Positions 37,873 through 47,715 of a stretch of 64,000 nt of DNA are shown piece after piece. Source of the stretch: Pseudoalteromonas xiamenensis (GTDB lineage Bacteria > Pseudomonadota > Gammaproteobacteria > Enterobacterales > Alteromonadaceae); assembly GCF_030994125.1 (NCBI RefSeq), contig NZ_CP099918.1:1-64000 (forward strand). The letters run 5' to 3'. The notes below the pieces were generated by a model that was given only the letters and a program-made list of their open reading frames with translations, was not told the origin of the DNA and did no database searches. Each line of letters begins with the position of its first letter. The stretch's first letter is position 1. The position numbers and the translations under genes are program-made.

Positions 37873-39483
37873 TTATGCGGCTTGGTTGTTGTCTTCTTGG
37901 CCCAAGCGAATTAAGTAGTCGAATGCACCGAGTGTTGCGGTTGCACCACTGCCCATCGCGATGATGATTTGCTTAAATGGTGTCGTGGTTGCATCACCAG
38001 CGGCATAAATTCCTGGAATAGATGTCGCACCTTTCGCATCGATCACTATTTCACCAAAACGCGTTAACTCGATACCACTGTCTTTTAACCAGTCAGTATT
38101 TGGAACAAGCCCGATTTGTACGAAGATACCCGCAAGTTCCACGGTTTTTAATTCTTCGGTCGTTCTGTCTTTATATACAAGACCGGTGACTTTGTTACCG
38201 TCTCCCAGTACTTCTGTTGTTTGCGCGCTTTTAATAATCGTAATGTTTGGCAAACTCTTAGCCTTACGAATAAGCACTTCGTCCGCTCGCAGCGTATCGG
38301 CAAATTCCAATACGGTAACGTGCGATACGATATTCGCGAGATCAATTGCCGCTTCGATACCAGAGTTACCACCACCGATCACCGCCACCGGTTTACCTTT
38401 AAAGAGCGGGCCGTCACAGTGTGGACAAAACGCGACACCTTTGCCCTTGTATTCTTGCTCGCCGGGTACATTCATCGTTCTCCAACGTGCGCCGGTTGCC
38501 AATACGACTGATTTGGCTTTCAATACCGCGCCATTTTCTAGCCCGATCTCTACGTGTTCACCGCGTTTAAGCGAGGTCGCACGCTGGCTTTTCATAATAT
38601 CAACGTTGTAGTCTTTTACATGTTCTTCAAGCTGCGCGACTAATTTGGGGCCTTCGGTGGCTTTGACCGAAATAAAGTTTTCAATCCCCACAGTGTCTGA
38701 AACCTGCCCGCCGAACCGCTCGGCAACTACACCAGTATTTAACCCTTTACGCGCCGCATAAATCGATGCTGCAGAACCCGCAGGGCCACCACCGATAACC
38801 AATACATCGAATACCTGCTTGTCATTTAATGCTTTAGCTTGTTTTGCGCCCGCATTTTTGTCTACTTTATTCAGTATCTCAGTCAGGCCAATGCCGCCTT
38901 GTGAAAACAGTTCTCCGTTTAGGTATACCGTTGGCACCGCCATAATGTTTTTCGCACTGACCTCGTCTTGAAACAGTGCGCCATCAATCATAGTGGCTTT
39001 CACATTTGGATTCAGAGCCGCCATCAAGTTAATCGCCTGAACGACTTGAGGACAGGTTTGGCAACTCAATGAAATATACATCTCAAAATTCAATTCTGAT
39101 TCTAAGCTTGCGATTGACGATTTGTCTTCATCGCTCACTTTCGCTTGATGTCCGCCACTGTGTAATAGTGCGAGCACCAAACTGGTAAATTCATGGCCCA
39201 TTGGGATACCCGCAAACGTAATTTCAGTCTTGCGAGCTGGGCTTGTTACCGTCATAGACGGTATACGCTTGTTTTGCGTCGCTACTTTCACTGTAATCAG
39301 CGAACTGAGTGACGCTAAGTCGTTGGCTAATTGCTTTAACTCTTGTGATTTTTTGCCTTCATCGACAGCAATGACCAATTCAATTGGGTCAGATAGCGAG
39401 TTAAAGTGGCTTTTTAATTGATTTTTAATGTTGTTATCTAACATAGATTTAGTCTCAACTGCTGTGAATGGTGTGGTGCTCAT
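37873..39483 (-). CDS. ahpF: Alkyl hydroperoxide reductase subunit F
   Basis: This 536-residue NADH-dependent flavoprotein recycles AhpC. The N-terminal domain carries the thioredoxin-like CxxC in [10 protein letters not shown] (about residues 130-137). The FAD site is [18 protein letters not shown], the active disulfide is FCPHCDGPL (about 345-353), and the NAD site is [10 protein letters not shown]. Its length is close to E. coli AhpF. It follows ahpC on the same strand after about 40 bases. Confidence 0.97.
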   Translation of the reverse strand: MSTTPFTAVETKSMLDNNIKNQLKSHFNSLSDPIELVIAVDEGKKSQELKQLANDLASLSSLITVKVATQNKRIPSMTVTSPARKTEITFAGIPMGHEFTSLVLALLHSGGHQAKVSDEDKSSIASLESELNFEMYISLSCQTCPQVVQAINLMAALNPNVKATMIDGALFQDEVSAKNIMAVPTVYLNGELFSQGGIGLTEILNKVDKNAGAKQAKALNDKQVFDVLVIGGGPAGSAASIYAARKGLNTGVVAERFGGQVSDTVGIENFISVKATEGPKLVAQLEEHVKDYNVDIMKSQRATSLKRGEHVEIGLENGAVLKAKSVVLATGARWRTMNVPGEQEYKGKGVAFCPHCDGPLFKGKPVAVIGGGNSGIEAAIDLANIVSHVTVLEFADTLRADEVLIRKAKSLPNITIIKSAQTTEVLGDGNKVTGLVYKDRTTEELKTVELAGIFVQIGLVPNTDWLKDSGIELTRFGEIVIDAKGATSIPGIYAAGDATTTPFKQIIIAMGSGATATLGAFDYLIRLGQEDNNQAA

Positions 39484-39524
39484 AGAGCACCACCATTATT
39501 TGCTTAACGTTTTTGTTTAAACGC

Positions 39525-40091
39525 TTAGATCTTGCCAACGAGGTCTAGTGATGGTGCTAATGTCTCATCACCCGGTTGCCAAGAAGCTGGGCAAACTTCA
39601 CCGTCGTGGTTGGCAACATATTGTGCCGCTTGTACTTTACGTACTAATTCTTTCGCGCTGCGGCCAATGCCTAGGTCATGAGTTTCAACAACCTTGATTT
39701 CACCTTCAGGGTTAATCACAAACGTACCACGTAGCGCTAAACCTTCTTCTTCAATCATCACACCGAAGTTGCGAGTGATACGCCCTGTTGGGTCACCAAT
39801 CATTGGGAATTGGATCTTCTTAATTGTGTCTGACGCGTCGTGCCATGCTTTGTGTGTAAAGTGTGTGTCTGTTGATACAGAGAACACCTCAACACCCATG
39901 CCTTGAAGCTGCTCGTAGTGATCTGCAAGGTCACCTAATTCCGTAGGACATACAAAGGTGAAGTCCGCTGGGTAGAAAAACACGATTGACCATTTACCGA
40001 GTAGATTTTGTTCACTCACTGGCAGGAATTCACCGTTGTGGTAAGCCGTTGCATTGAAAGGTTTAATAGTTGTGTTGATTAATGAAGTCAT
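39525..40091 (-). CDS. ahpC: Alkyl hydroperoxide reductase subunit C
   Basis: A typical 2-Cys peroxiredoxin of 188 residues that reduces H2O2 and organic peroxides. The peroxidatic Cys is in FTFVCPTEL, the resolving Cys in GEVCPASW. ATG at 40091 (MTSLINTTIKPF) has TGAGGA 5-6 bases upstream; the longer frame to 40103 is unlikely. It is the first gene of an ahpCF operon, likely under OxyR-type control. A palindrome lies upstream at 40190. Confidence 0.96.
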   Translation of the reverse strand: MTSLINTTIKPFNATAYHNGEFLPVSEQNLLGKWSIVFFYPADFTFVCPTELGDLADHYEQLQGMGVEVFSVSTDTHFTHKAWHDASDTIKKIQFPMIGDPTGRITRNFGVMIEEEGLALRGTFVINPEGEIKVVETHDLGIGRSAKELVRKVQAAQYVANHDGEVCPASWQPGDETLAPSLDLVGKI

Positions 40092-40189
40092 GGTTTTCCT
40101 CACTTGTAATTAATTTAACTGATTAAGTGTGCGAGCAGTTTTTACTTTCGTTTTCGCTGTTCGCTTTCGATGTGATAAAGATACGTTGA

Positions 40190-40203
40190 ATCTCTAAAGA
40201 GAT
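40190..40203. promoter_or_regulatory. Palindrome upstream of ahpC
   Basis: ATCTCT-aa-AGAGAT is perfect and lies 99 bases before ahpC. The wider region is only loosely like an OxyR site (four tetrads spaced by 7), so the regulator is uncertain. Confidence 0.35.
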
Positions 40204-40319
40204 AAAATTGATTGTTTAGATTATTTCAATCGATTTTTTGGAAGGTAAATAGATAATCAAGTCGTTTGCCTATTGACGATAAATCAATGAAAATTAACGA
40301 GGGTTAATCGGAGCTATCT

Positions 40320-40748
40320 ATGGAACGTTTTTTCAATCACATTCAAATGGGGTATCTAGGCCTTCTTCCTTTTCTATTTTTTGTCGCATGGCAATTATTT
40401 ACAGGTGCCGATGCCACGGCTATCAACATGTTTTCATATTACAGCATGGGGATTCTAGCATTCATGGCTGGCTCAATATGGCGGCCAGGTGCACAATCTA
40501 AAGTATCCGCTTGGTTAACCGTTGCCGTCACCATTCCATTCCCACTACTCGCCTTAGCGAGTCCTTTAATGGTGTTAATTTATTTAAGTGCTGCGTTTTG
40601 GGTCGTACTACTCGTTGAAAAGTATTCACCTCTTTGGCCTGACTATTATCCCGACTATCGAAAAATGCGCGTTGTTTTAACGTCTGTTGTGTTTGTTAGT
40701 CACCTTTTTCAGATAGCAATGTTTTTATCTTTGACTACGCTTAAGTAA
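40320..40748 (+). CDS. DUF3429 membrane protein
   Basis: This 142-residue protein has about five hydrophobic helices (near 12-28, 38-52, 62-92, 94-104, 118-136) and the DUF3429 phrases GYLGLLPFLFF, MGILAFMAGSIW and PDYYPDYRKMR. The function is not known. It lies opposite ahpC and could be read with the cyclase gene 21 bases downstream. Confidence 0.8.
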   Translation: MERFFNHIQMGYLGLLPFLFFVAWQLFTGADATAINMFSYYSMGILAFMAGSIWRPGAQSKVSAWLTVAVTIPFPLLALASPLMVLIYLSAAFWVVLLVEKYSPLWPDYYPDYRKMRVVLTSVVFVSHLFQIAMFLSLTTLK

Positions 40749-40769
40749 ATTAATTTCGATTTCTTGCCA

Positions 40770-41606
40770 ATGCGCCATCCTGTTTTAATCGCATTCATTT
40801 GGATTATTGGATTTTCCTTCTCAATCACAGTGTGGACTTCAGCCCATTCTTTTTACGAATCTATCGAGGAAATGCTGTGGTTTTGCTTGGCTTTAACCTT
40901 GTTAGCACAGTACTACCCCAATAGAACTTCGCCTCTTTTTCTTTCTGGTTGGGCGCTTTTTTGCTTTGGTATGATATTAGACATCGCTGATGAGTTTTTT
41001 GAAGATTCCTTCGCAATATTCAACATCATCGACACCTCCATTAAGAATGCGGGTTTTATTATGATTGGAGTAGCGATGTTGCATATGCTTCGACATAAGC
41101 ACAATTTAATTAAGCAAATCAATCAAGAAATGGCTGAGAAAGAACTTCTACAGAAAAAGCTGCTTTTTGAAGCCTATCATGACCCACTTACTTCTCTCGG
41201 CAATCGTCGAGCTTGCTTTGAGTTTTTTGAGACCCAGCAAGAAACACACAGCCAACTCTATTACTTTGACCTTGATAACTTTAAAACAGCCAACGACAAA
41301 CATGGGCACTTAGTAGGTGACAACATTCTGAAGCTGTTTGCTCATGCAATTAGTATGGAGTTTGGTGCTGAAAACTGTTTCCGATTAGGAGGCGATGAGT
41401 TTGTCGCGTTCGGCCCTTCTATACCCGTCACCGAACAATGGCGCGAGAAGCTACTAAACGAGCTAAAACCTTTTTCTGTGGGAGCAAGTATTGGGTTTGT
41501 CGAACTGCGCGCAAACGTTTCTGCTGATACCTTACTAAATCTTGCAGACCTACAAATGTACAAAGACAAATCACATAAAATATTTCGTTCTTCAAGACGG
41601 CATTAG
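40770..41606 (+). CDS. Membrane diguanylate cyclase (GGDEF)
   Basis: This 278-residue protein has a block of TM helices in the first 120 residues. A coiled-coil linker follows, then a GGDEF domain with [11 protein letters not shown] and the intact active site [11 protein letters not shown]. It should make c-di-GMP. ATG at 40770 is chosen over an upstream TTG at 40764; the ribosome site is poor. Confidence 0.88.
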   Translation: MRHPVLIAFIWIIGFSFSITVWTSAHSFYESIEEMLWFCLALTLLAQYYPNRTSPLFLSGWALFCFGMILDIADEFFEDSFAIFNIIDTSIKNAGFIMIGVAMLHMLRHKHNLIKQINQEMAEKELLQKKLLFEAYHDPLTSLGNRRACFEFFETQQETHSQLYYFDLDNFKTANDKHGHLVGDNILKLFAHAISMEFGAENCFRLGGDEFVAFGPSIPVTEQWREKLLNELKPFSVGASIGFVELRANVSADTLLNLADLQMYKDKSHKIFRSSRRH

Positions 41607-41665
41607 CTGGCTTAAGTGACATACCACTGATACTCTATAGTTATTATCCCAACAGAGGAAAGCCT

Positions 41666-42757
41666 GTGTTTAGTCAATTATTTAGTAACAAAGCGCTCGA
41701 GCAAGAAGTCACAAAATTAAGACAAAGCTTAGCACAAGCAGAGAACAAACTTTCTAAACTAGAGTCGGAAAACGAAGAACTAAAACAAGAACTCATTCAT
41801 CAACAAACGCTATTGAACGACAATACGGACAATCAGCTACTCCAGTCTGCCTTAAACGGCCTGGCTCAAATTCACGGTATTCGTGAGTCTGTTTTACACA
41901 GTTTTGAAGAAATTAGTACTGAAAGCCAAGCTATTAACTACGTCAACCAATCTTTCCTCAAATCTGAAAACTCACTGAAAGACATTTTGGGTGGGATGGA
42001 TACGTTGTCGACAAACATGGGCGGTATGACCACCAATATATCCGGTCTTTCGCAAATGGCTGACAACATCAATACGTTCGTAACCACCATTTCTAAAATT
42101 TCAGATCAAACCAATTTGTTGGCCTTAAACGCAGCAATTGAAGCCGCACGTGCTGGTGAAGCGGGCCGAGGATTCAGCGTCGTTGCCGACGAAGTTCGTG
42201 CACTTGCAAACAATACCAACGAATCTGCGAACGAAGTATCCGACCTTGTAAAAAAAATAATCAGTACGACGCAGCATACCGTTGAGGCCGTGTCCGTCAT
42301 CCAAGGGTCAAACCAGCAACTTTCATCAAGCATTGCCCATCTCAATGATGAATATCATGTGATTGTCGATCGTTGTAAAAGCATGAAAGGCACTATCCAA
42401 AAAGCGTCTGGATTAACGTTTATTCAAACCGTAAAACTCGACCATGTAGTCTGGAAGGGTGAAGTGTATAGCCAATTGCTCGGTAAAAGCCGCACAAAAC
42501 CTGAAGAGTTTAGCGACCATACAATGTGTCGATTAGGTCAGTGGATGAAAACCGAAGGCTCTAAAATCTATTCTGATTTGTCTGCATTCAAACGACTTGA
42601 TGCGCCTCACAAAGAAGTTCACAGAGCAGGTGTAGAAGCGATGAAACTGTTCCGTGTTGGCAACAAACAAGGTGCAGTAAAAGAACTTAACAAGATGGAA
42701 CAAGCAAGTGCCGATGTCATGCACTTATTAGACGAACTGGCTCACGCTGGTCGTTAA
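41666..42757 (+). CDS. Soluble chemoreceptor with C-terminal zinc-binding CZB domain
   Basis: This 363-residue protein has no TM and no HAMP. It starts with a coiled coil (residues 9-55). Next comes an MCP signalling hairpin with the tip [20 protein letters not shown] and the [19 protein letters not shown] stretch. It ends in a CZB domain with its three His and one Cys zinc ligands: His in LDHVVWK, Cys in HTMCRLGQW, and two His in PHKEVHRAG. It likely senses zinc or a redox/oxidant signal that acts on zinc, in the cytoplasm. Adjacent c-di-GMP genes suggest a motility link. Confidence 0.92.
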   Translation: MFSQLFSNKALEQEVTKLRQSLAQAENKLSKLESENEELKQELIHQQTLLNDNTDNQLLQSALNGLAQIHGIRESVLHSFEEISTESQAINYVNQSFLKSENSLKDILGGMDTLSTNMGGMTTNISGLSQMADNINTFVTTISKISDQTNLLALNAAIEAARAGEAGRGFSVVADEVRALANNTNESANEVSDLVKKIISTTQHTVEAVSVIQGSNQQLSSSIAHLNDEYHVIVDRCKSMKGTIQKASGLTFIQTVKLDHVVWKGEVYSQLLGKSRTKPEEFSDHTMCRLGQWMKTEGSKIYSDLSAFKRLDAPHKEVHRAGVEAMKLFRVGNKQGAVKELNKMEQASADVMHLLDELAHAGR

Positions 42758-42806
42758 ACGGATACATCTGATACAATAGCGCCAAGAATACTCGTTAGTT
42801 TGAAAC

Positions 42807-43601
42807 ATGCATATCAATCCTACTTGGCGCGTCCTCACTGTCGGTGACGGTGATCTAACCTTCTCCCGCGCGTTAAAAATGAATTATCCAGACTTGTCAC
42901 TGGTGGCATCCGTTTATGACAGTGAAGAAACGCTGAGAAACAAATACGAACAACATGCCATAGATGATTTACACAATGCTCAAGTCCCTGTCTACTTCGA
43001 ATTCGATGTAACAGATACAACATGTTGGGCGAAGCTCGCTCGAACGTTTGACGTCGTGATTTTTCAATTCCCGTTAATCCCCTCTTTCACTTCCAAAGAA
43101 GCCTTTGAAAGTACGCCATATTCTGTGAATACGCTTAATCGGATTTTATTACGAAAGTTTATTCATCATTCTCAACAATATGCTCTCGATCCAAACGGCC
43201 CAATGCTAAGCTACATTACATCAAAAGATGTTAAACCTTATCGTGAGTGGAATTTAGAAGGTTCATTAATTAGCAATCTAAACTACCATTACTTGGGGTG
43301 CAGTCCTTTTCATATCGAACTTTTTCCAGACTATAAAATTCGCAACGTAGACCGAGATAAACACGTCAAAGATACCTCTGGTATCACCTATGTCTGGTCC
43401 TCAAAAACTGAATTAAGTGAAAACCACTCGCTTCAAGTACCTGAATATCTGGGCGAGCAATATTGCACTATGTGTAGAGTCGGTGAATTCTTTAATGAAC
43501 AAGACAAATCTGCGCATAAGCGCTCGAGACTTCACAAAGCAATGGCCCGAAATGAAGTGGCATGGGAAGCTTATTTAGCGGTTGAAAATTTGCAAGATTG
43601 A
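42807..43601 (+). CDS. DUF2431 (Bmt5-like) methyltransferase with matrin-type zinc finger
   Basis: This 264-residue protein starts with a SAM-binding VGDGDLTFSRAL, the signature of DUF2431, whose eukaryotic member Bmt5 makes m3U in 25S rRNA. The acidic-NPP-like position reads FQFPLIP, close to the FNFPH-type motif of that family. At the C-terminus is C-x2-C-x13-H-x5-H (YCTMCRV ... AHKRSRLH), the spacing of U1/matrin-type RNA-binding zinc fingers. I infer an RNA methyltransferase. The zinc finger and the family are uncommon in bacteria. The target is unknown. Confidence 0.8.
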   Translation: MHINPTWRVLTVGDGDLTFSRALKMNYPDLSLVASVYDSEETLRNKYEQHAIDDLHNAQVPVYFEFDVTDTTCWAKLARTFDVVIFQFPLIPSFTSKEAFESTPYSVNTLNRILLRKFIHHSQQYALDPNGPMLSYITSKDVKPYREWNLEGSLISNLNYHYLGCSPFHIELFPDYKIRNVDRDKHVKDTSGITYVWSSKTELSENHSLQVPEYLGEQYCTMCRVGEFFNEQDKSAHKRSRLHKAMARNEVAWEAYLAVENLQD

Positions 43602-43731
43602 GTACTTTTTTAAACTAAAGTTAATAGATAAACACTAATTTGTATGCATAAAATAAAGTATACAATTATTGATTGTTCTGCGCTTTCAAGCACATTAGAC
43701 TAGCCGCTCTTTTGTGCTTAATGGGATTATC

Positions 43732-44583
43732 ATGGTCTTTAATCGCGATTTTGTTTTTGCTTTTATTTGCTTGTTATGCGCCATGATTACGATTCAATCC
43801 GGCGCGTCTATTGCAAAGCAACTATTCCCGTTAGTTGGCCCTGAAGGTACGACAGCTTACCGACTCGGTTTCTCGGCGCTGATTTTATGCTTAGTTTTTC
43901 GACCTTGGCGTAAATTGCCAGAGCAATGGGGTTCCGTTATCGTCTATGGCTTATGCTTAGGTGGTATGAACATCATGTTCTATTTTGCGCTTGAGCGCAT
44001 TCCCCTAGGCATTGGTGTCGCTCTCGAATTCACAGGTCCTTTAGCCGTTGCATTATTTTCATCTAAGCGGAAACGAGACTACCTTTGGGTTATTTTCGCA
44101 ATTGTCGGGATACTGCTACTGTTACCAGATATGTCAAATGTAAACGGTCTCGACCCAATCGGCGTGATTTTGGCGCTTGGCGCAGGAGCATGTTGGGCTG
44201 GATATATCTTGTTTGGCAAGAAATCTGGAAATCAAGGTTCTGGTGGGACTACTGTTGCACTTGGTATGAGCATAGCCGCTATTTGCCTCGTTCCGGTTGG
44301 CGTCGTATCGCAAGGCAGTGCATTATTAAATTGGGATCTTATCCCGCTTGGTATCATGATTGGTGTTCTATCAAGCGCACTACCTTACAGTTTAGAAATG
44401 GTTGCGCTTCGCAACATGCCTGCTCAAGGCTTTAGTATCATGATGAGCCTTGAACCTGCGATTGCCGCCATTGCCGGCTTACTTATTCTGGGCGAGATAC
44501 TCTCATTTTGGCAATGGCTTGCGATTTTAATGGTTATCATAGCTTCACTGGGTAGCTCGATTACGGCGAAACAACCCAGTTAA
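43732..44583 (+). CDS. RhtA-like EamA-family exporter
   Basis: This 283-residue transporter has two EamA repeats and ten TM segments. It includes the RhtA-type phrase YFALERIPLGIGVALEF, and the second repeat has LPYSLEMVALR. RhtA exports threonine and homoserine; the match is to the family, and the substrate here is inferred. ATG at 43732 has GGGA just upstream; an earlier in-frame start at 43714 is less likely. Confidence 0.88.
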   Translation: MVFNRDFVFAFICLLCAMITIQSGASIAKQLFPLVGPEGTTAYRLGFSALILCLVFRPWRKLPEQWGSVIVYGLCLGGMNIMFYFALERIPLGIGVALEFTGPLAVALFSSKRKRDYLWVIFAIVGILLLLPDMSNVNGLDPIGVILALGAGACWAGYILFGKKSGNQGSGGTTVALGMSIAAICLVPVGVVSQGSALLNWDLIPLGIMIGVLSSALPYSLEMVALRNMPAQGFSIMMSLEPAIAAIAGLLILGEILSFWQWLAILMVIIASLGSSITAKQPS

Positions 44584-44632
44584 TCAAAGTAGTTACGTTC
44601 AAATCCGTTAGCTTCTTAGTAAAAAATGCGCG

Positions 44633-44678
44633 AAGAGCAACACGTTTATTCCCTTATAAAAAATGACGCGTTGCTCTT
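44633..44678 (-). terminator. Hairpin between the RhtA-like and M6 peptidase genes
   Basis: A 12-bp stem (one G-U pair) AAGAGCAACACG / CGCGTTGCTCTT with a 22-base loop. On the minus strand a TTTTTT run follows shortly after, so it suits termination of the peptidase gene. Confidence 0.5.
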
Positions 44679-44688
44679 AGTCATGAAA

Positions 44689-46545
44689 TCAACGGGTCAT
44701 ATTTAGAACATAGTTGCCCGAACCTGAGTAAGAATAAACAATAACTCGATAGTAACCACTTGATGCAGTGTAATTTATGGACTCACTGGAAGTTGCAGAC
44801 TCTGACACGGCAACTTGCTGCCATGCACTATTTACCCATTTTTCAATTTTTAGGTCGAAATCCGCACCTGTTGGCCCTTCTAAGTTCAACGAAATGCTAC
44901 CGCCAGCATACTGAAACCAATTGCCATTTGGTTCAATTGCCTGACCTTTGTTGTCAAGGTAACCTCGATATTCCTCAATAGGCAAAGCTCCAACTAAATC
45001 AACATTGAACGTCATTGTTGGTTTTGGATCAGATATTTTATCAATCAACATGCCCGAATTTTTCCCACTCCACCATTTTGCGTTCGTCCCCTTACTTGAT
45101 AACGCATTCGGTAACGTATCGGAAAACTCACCAGCCACATCAAATAAATCCGTGCTATCACCACGATTACGTTTGTTTTCAGGATCACGATTGCCATCGG
45201 CATGTTCCATTTGAATGTATGGGTGCCACTCATCAGAATTAGAACCTGTTGGGTCGACATGCCAAATAGCGAGACCTTGATCAAGTTGTTCAGCGTTTTG
45301 ACCACTTTTGTGGATAGCTTCTATATAAAATGCTTCTGTCGCGTTGTTTTCGTTAGTCCATTTGTAAGACGTGTTTGTTCCAGATGTATGGCTTACTTGG
45401 CCTAAAGGCGCATTGCGGTTAATACTCGGGTTAAGCTCCGTCACTATGTCCCAACCTGCTTTATCTCGCAATGGGGCAACAGGAGGTGTTGGATTGAAGC
45501 GATTGGTCGCGCCGATTGCACCAAACCCCATAACACCGAAACTGGCAACAGAACCTTCTGAAGATCCGTCATAGTCGTATAGATCCGGCCAGTTGGTAAT
45601 CAAGTGCCCGGATTCATGAACAAACGTACCGATGGCAAGACTGCTACCCATATCGGTAATTTGATATCGATCGGTGCATACTCCATCAGCACAGAATCTT
45701 GGACTCAACTGCGCCATGTGTGGCCACAAACCTTTAGACCAACTACTGTCTGATGCACCAGCATAAAATACGTTTAAACCTCGAATACGCTTGCTGCTAT
45801 CCACCGTTAACGTTGAAAAATCAAACCCTTGCGTGTTTTCAAGCCAAGCTAATGCTTCCGATATTAGTTCCTGAGAACGCACCGTCGAGCTCAAACTGCT
45901 GTCTGCATAGTAGGCTTTATTTTTCTTTGCAGTGTAGTATGCAGTAACCGTGTTGGTGTAATCGAGTTTTCCACCTGAGACTTCACGAAAATAGCCACGA
46001 ACAGACTGCGCATTGCCGAATTCGGCGTAATTCAGATCATTTAAGAAAGACTCTACTTGGGATTTGCTAATGGTCCCACGTAAATCTGGGAAATCGATAA
46101 TGATCGTCAACCCCTTTACATTACCGTCTATTGCAAGTGGTGAACTACGTTCGCTTGAAGTTCCCAAAAACTCCGTTTTCGCTTTACTCAACTGCTCAAT
46201 GACCGCTTCGCGCGACAGGGATTTTCTCTCACCGAATGTAGCTTCTAAACGCTTATTCTGTAACGTTTTGTTGGCAACCAATACACCACTTGATATGTAC
46301 GCTTCACCGTTCTTTGAAAGTTTCGCGTAAGTCATCCCTTTCAGCTTCTCATCATAGATTACTGGGAATCCAGAGGTCGTTGTTTGCGTTGCAACGTAGG
46401 TGTTGCCGTTAAGCACGATTTCCACTTTTTCACCATTTGGCTGAGTGAAAAAATAGGACTGATCTTTGTAGGGAATTGCTGCCAATGCGCTGCTTGACGC
46501 CACGACTAAAACGGACAAAACTTTGCTTAAATGTTTACCTTTCAT
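44689..46545 (-). CDS. Secreted M6-family metalloprotease
   Basis: This 618-residue zinc protease has a signal peptide (MKGKHLSKVLSVLVVASSSA) and a prodomain to about residue 135. The M6 catalytic domain has the HExxH motif FVHESGHLITNW (His near 309) and a downstream Asp-Tyr-Asp region (LYDYDGSS). Met-containing ASFGVMGFG and GLAIWHVDP, which are M6 family features, also occur. The C-terminal 100 residues (from about 520) form a PPC-like (pre-peptidase C-terminal) beta domain. It is probably secreted by type II secretion and degrades extracellular protein. Confidence 0.92.
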   Translation of the reverse strand: MKGKHLSKVLSVLVVASSSALAAIPYKDQSYFFTQPNGEKVEIVLNGNTYVATQTTTSGFPVIYDEKLKGMTYAKLSKNGEAYISSGVLVANKTLQNKRLEATFGERKSLSREAVIEQLSKAKTEFLGTSSERSSPLAIDGNVKGLTIIIDFPDLRGTISKSQVESFLNDLNYAEFGNAQSVRGYFREVSGGKLDYTNTVTAYYTAKKNKAYYADSSLSSTVRSQELISEALAWLENTQGFDFSTLTVDSSKRIRGLNVFYAGASDSSWSKGLWPHMAQLSPRFCADGVCTDRYQITDMGSSLAIGTFVHESGHLITNWPDLYDYDGSSEGSVASFGVMGFGAIGATNRFNPTPPVAPLRDKAGWDIVTELNPSINRNAPLGQVSHTSGTNTSYKWTNENNATEAFYIEAIHKSGQNAEQLDQGLAIWHVDPTGSNSDEWHPYIQMEHADGNRDPENKRNRGDSTDLFDVAGEFSDTLPNALSSKGTNAKWWSGKNSGMLIDKISDPKPTMTFNVDLVGALPIEEYRGYLDNKGQAIEPNGNWFQYAGGSISLNLEGPTGADFDLKIEKWVNSAWQQVAVSESATSSESINYTASSGYYRVIVYSYSGSGNYVLNMTR

Positions 46546-46881
46546 GTTGTATCTCCATTTATTGGGTACAACATAGATACCAACAGATTAACATTTAATC
46601 AACCTTGCATTTTCATCTGGCCAACTCCTAAATGGACAACCTATATCTACAGGTTAGCCATATACGAATTGATATATTCAGGTATAGTTTCCTTAGCATC
46701 TAAATAATGCAAATGAGAGGAATATATAGGGAGAATGAATCCATTGCGCACTTTGTGAACAAATGTAATAAAAATAGAAAAGGCTAAGTAAGACAGTAGG
46801 CAATGATATTGCGAGCTAAATTTCTGTCTGCACTTAAATCAAACTTGTTGGCCACATTTAGTTAAAAGGTCGCAGTCGCGT
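46546..46881. other. Gap between M6 peptidase and envelope operon
   Basis: These 336 bases contain the peptidase promoter and the 3' end of the operon at 46882. No gene or clear terminator is visible. Confidence 0.5.
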
Positions 46882-47715
46882 TTACAACTTTACGTCTAAA
46901 TTCTTTTTAAGTACCGTACCAAACTGTTCACTCACATCATCAAACGCAAGTTCACTTAAGATATCCATTGATTCATTTCGAAATGAAATTCCTTTTCCTT
47001 TAAGAATATTTTGCTTAAAAATTTCATCTTTTTTTACATTGATCAATCGGATAGACACAATCACATCTGCCCTACGGCGACGAAACGATGGTTTGCTTGC
47101 CTCTGTGATATCAATAACCACAGTAGCTTTCGTTAACTTGTCAGTTGTCATTAATCCCAAATCACTCAATTGGGTTAATGTTAGATGAGCAAGATAATCG
47201 AGTTGAGGCTCGCTGTTTTTTACAAAGAAAGTTTGCGCCTTCAATCGTTGATTTTGTGATTCACGTTCTGCTTGCAGTGCATTTTTAATATCCGCCTCAG
47301 AAACAACAATAGCCGAATAAACTAAGCATCGTTCGCTGTCAATCCAATTATCGTAGATTGTTGCCCCTTTAATAATTGCTTTACTCTCAAAACGTGCCTT
47401 ATTTTTTGTTCGACTGAGTGCTACATTATTTTCTTTTAGTTGATCAAGTTCTGTTTTTGATTGCACCGTTGTCTCAAGTAACACGGCTAGTGATTCTGTT
47501 GCTGACTGCTTCGCTTTTTTGAGATCTATCTGCTTCAAACCTGTACAGCGCGCGATGCCAAATGTTTTAAATTGGCCGTTTCCTGACTGCTCTGTGTCAA
47601 TCCAGTCTGGTTTTGCTTGTTGCTCAAAATAATTTATACAACCGCATGCAGCTTTCACATTTGATGGATAAAGTAGGGATCCTATGATCCCTACTAAGAT
47701 GAAGCTAAACTTCAT
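46882..47715 (-). CDS. Second LPP20-like exported protein (envelope operon gene 5)
   Basis: This 277-residue protein has a signal peptide (MKFSFILVGIIGSLLYPSNV) followed by Ala-Cys-Gly-Cys. This is not a standard lipobox, so it is probably soluble or cleaved before the cysteines. A central segment with ARCTGLKQIDLKKAKQSATE and AIVVSEADIKNALQ resembles LPP20-type domains. Further on is a region of beta strands with ADVIVSIRLINVKKDE. The start codon overlaps the preceding gene's stop (TAATG), showing coupling. Function is unknown; the context suggests an envelope complex. Confidence 0.7.
   Translation of the reverse strand: MKFSFILVGIIGSLLYPSNVKAACGCINYFEQQAKPDWIDTEQSGNGQFKTFGIARCTGLKQIDLKKAKQSATESLAVLLETTVQSKTELDQLKENNVALSRTKNKARFESKAIIKGATIYDNWIDSERCLVYSAIVVSEADIKNALQAERESQNQRLKAQTFFVKNSEPQLDYLAHLTLTQLSDLGLMTTDKLTKATVVIDITEASKPSFRRRRADVIVSIRLINVKKDEIFKQNILKGKGISFRNESMDILSELAFDDVSEQFGTVLKKNLDVKL

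Noticed and set aside
40104..40319. OxyR site upstream of ahpC
   Set aside because: Only loose tetrad matches are visible, so no OxyR box is claimed beyond the palindrome at 40190.
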